Shown here: positions 13,219 to 14,004 of the stretch, piece after piece
Numbering within the stretch: the stretch's first letter is position 1
Layout: each line of letters starts with the position of its first letter
Origin: Candidatus Woesearchaeota archaeon
GTDB taxonomy: Archaea > Nanobdellota > Nanobdellia > Woesearchaeales > WJKV01
NCBI GenBank assembly: GCA_014728875.1
Contig: WJKV01000058.1
Location: 1 to 14,004, forward strand
Direction of reading: 5' to 3'
Length of the DNA: 14,004 nt
Notes under the pieces: model-generated
The model's database searches: none
The model's input: the letters and a program-made list of their open reading frames with translations, nothing else
What the model was told of the DNA's origin: nothing
Made by a program: the position numbers and the translations under genes

Positions 13219-14004
13219 TTATCCCTCCGTCGCAATTTTTTTGTAATAATTCTTTACTATTTCCTGATGCTGTGTAGGAATGTTCTCTTCTGCAACTCCC
13301 GAAGCTGTCGCACCTATCTCTTCCGGGTACAGAGTCTGGAATTCTATCTCTTCTGCCTCTCTCACGTCATTGACGTCAATCTCTGTGTTTCCGGACGCAA
13401 TCTCTATCTCAAGGTTCTCCTCGCCAAGCAGCGCGACTGATTTTTCCCCGAAGATGTCGTCGAACTCGCCTAGACCGCCTTCGTCATCCTCAAGGATGTC
13501 TCTGCTTCCCTTGCTGCTGCTGCCCATCCCGCTGGTAAAATCTGTTATCTTTTCAGATATGTCATCCAGTGTGAAATTGAAATCAAATATCGCAACATTG
13601 AACGGCGCGAGTATGACGATTATGAGCGAAAGCACGCATACCATCAAAAGATCGTTCCTTGCTTTTTTCGTGTCGAAAAAATTGCTGACCGCCACTCTTT
13701 TTATGCCTGAAAGCACTTCCTTGTGCAGGTCAAACACAAAGACATTTCCCTCGTCATAGTTGTCTTTCGCAGCCCTGAGCTTTTCCTTCAGGTCAGGATA
13801 TTTCTTCTCTATCTCTGCAAACGGGTTTCTTTTCCTGTCATTCCTCGTCCTCTTGATGAAGTAGATCGCAGCAGGTATCACTGCGAGGAACCACGGCAGA
13901 TTGAACGGCGCAATCAGCAGGAACGCTATCAGCAGGATTATGATGGACCTCAATAATGTATAGAATAAATAAATCGTCCGGAATGTGAATACAATCTCCT
14001 TAAC
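13219..14004 (-). CDS. Membrane protein of the MoxR-DUF58 operon (5' end may lie beyond the window)
   Basis: The frame is open to the window edge. A TTG at 13953 would give 244 residues, but the upstream translation (KEIVFTFRTIYLFYTLL) reads like protein, so the true start probably lies at or beyond 14004. Counting from the TTG, hydrophobic spans are at about 3-33 (two passes) and 101-123. Between them is a cytosolic-type domain with KYPDLKEKLRAAKDNYDEGN and then FDLHKEVLSGIKRV, a pattern I associate with membrane proteins in archaeal MoxR/DUF58 loci (compare haloarchaeal DUF7502). The C-terminal 110 residues are acidic and low-complexity, probably disordered and outside the membrane. It is the first visible gene of the operon and likely the membrane anchor for the MoxR-DUF58 machinery; that role is inferred. 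Confidence 0.75.
   Translation of the reverse strand, partial: VKEIVFTFRTIYLFYTLLRSIIILLIAFLLIAPFNLPWFLAVIPAAIYFIKRTRNDRKRNPFAEIEKKYPDLKEKLRAAKDNYDEGNVFVFDLHKEVLSGIKRVAVSNFFDTKKARNDLLMVCVLSLIIVILAPFNVAIFDFNFTLDDISEKITDFTSGMGSSSKGSRDILEDDEGGLGEFDDIFGEKSVALLGEENLEIEIASGNTEIDVNDVREAEEIEFQTLYPEEIGATASGVAEENIPTQHQEIVKNYYKKIATEG
13223..13228 (-). promoter_or_regulatory. Shine-Dalgarno of the MoxR gene
   Basis: GGAGGG lies on the minus strand 8 nt before the ATG at 13214, overlapping the last codons of the upstream gene. It fixes the MoxR start. It contrasts with the leaderless single genes elsewhere in the window. Confidence 0.75.

Overview
The window looks like a piece of an archaeal chromosome. 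Three things support this. A seryl-tRNA synthetase of the archaeal 'rare' class-II type is present, with its Cys/Glu/Cys zinc ligands. At least six genes have an archaeal TATA box (TTTATAAA-like) 22-28 nt before the start codon, as expected for leaderless mRNAs. The protein families (MoxR/DUF58 locus, archaeal DHH phosphoesterase, NT-HEPN fusion) are typical of archaea. A DPANN lineage such as Woesearchaeota would fit the gene mix, but that placement is inference. No mobile element, CRISPR array, tRNA or rRNA was seen.

Layout. On the + strand at the left are a TPR-like helical protein (229-1017) and a ClpX/HslU-class AAA+ unfoldase with a large unknown N-terminal region (1093-3036). They converge on a leftward gene for a long protein with two nucleotidyltransferase-like and two HEPN-like regions (3166-4950). 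The gap between them carries two copies of a palindromic repeat. Continuing leftward-coded are a 195-residue protein with two HxxxCxxC zinc-type motifs (5050-5637), a 34-residue small ORF with its own TATA box (5729-5833), and a DHH/DHHA1 phosphoesterase (5883 to about 6920). The phosphoesterase diverges from a small rightward membrane protein (7055-7525), which converges with the seryl-tRNA synthetase (7594-9174, leftward). The synthetase in turn diverges from a cysteine-rich, proline-linked surface protein (9264-10532). On the right, all leftward, are a JAMM/MPN metalloprotease-like gene (10553-11329, AT-rich, own promoter) and a three-gene operon: a membrane protein running to the window edge, then a MoxR ATPase, then a DUF58 protein.

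How the genes fit together. The edge gene-MoxR-DUF58 trio is a clear functional unit; its spacing is tight and MoxR has a strong Shine-Dalgarno inside the end of the upstream gene. Most other genes are single transcription units with their own TATA boxes, so neighbourhood gives little functional guidance.

The most unusual items are: the ClpX-like ATPase without the zinc finger, IGF loop or RKH loop, in an organism group generally lacking ClpXP; the duplicated NT plus HEPN fusion; the compositionally odd JAMM protein beside the MoxR operon; the 34-residue small ORF; and the palindromic repeat pair.
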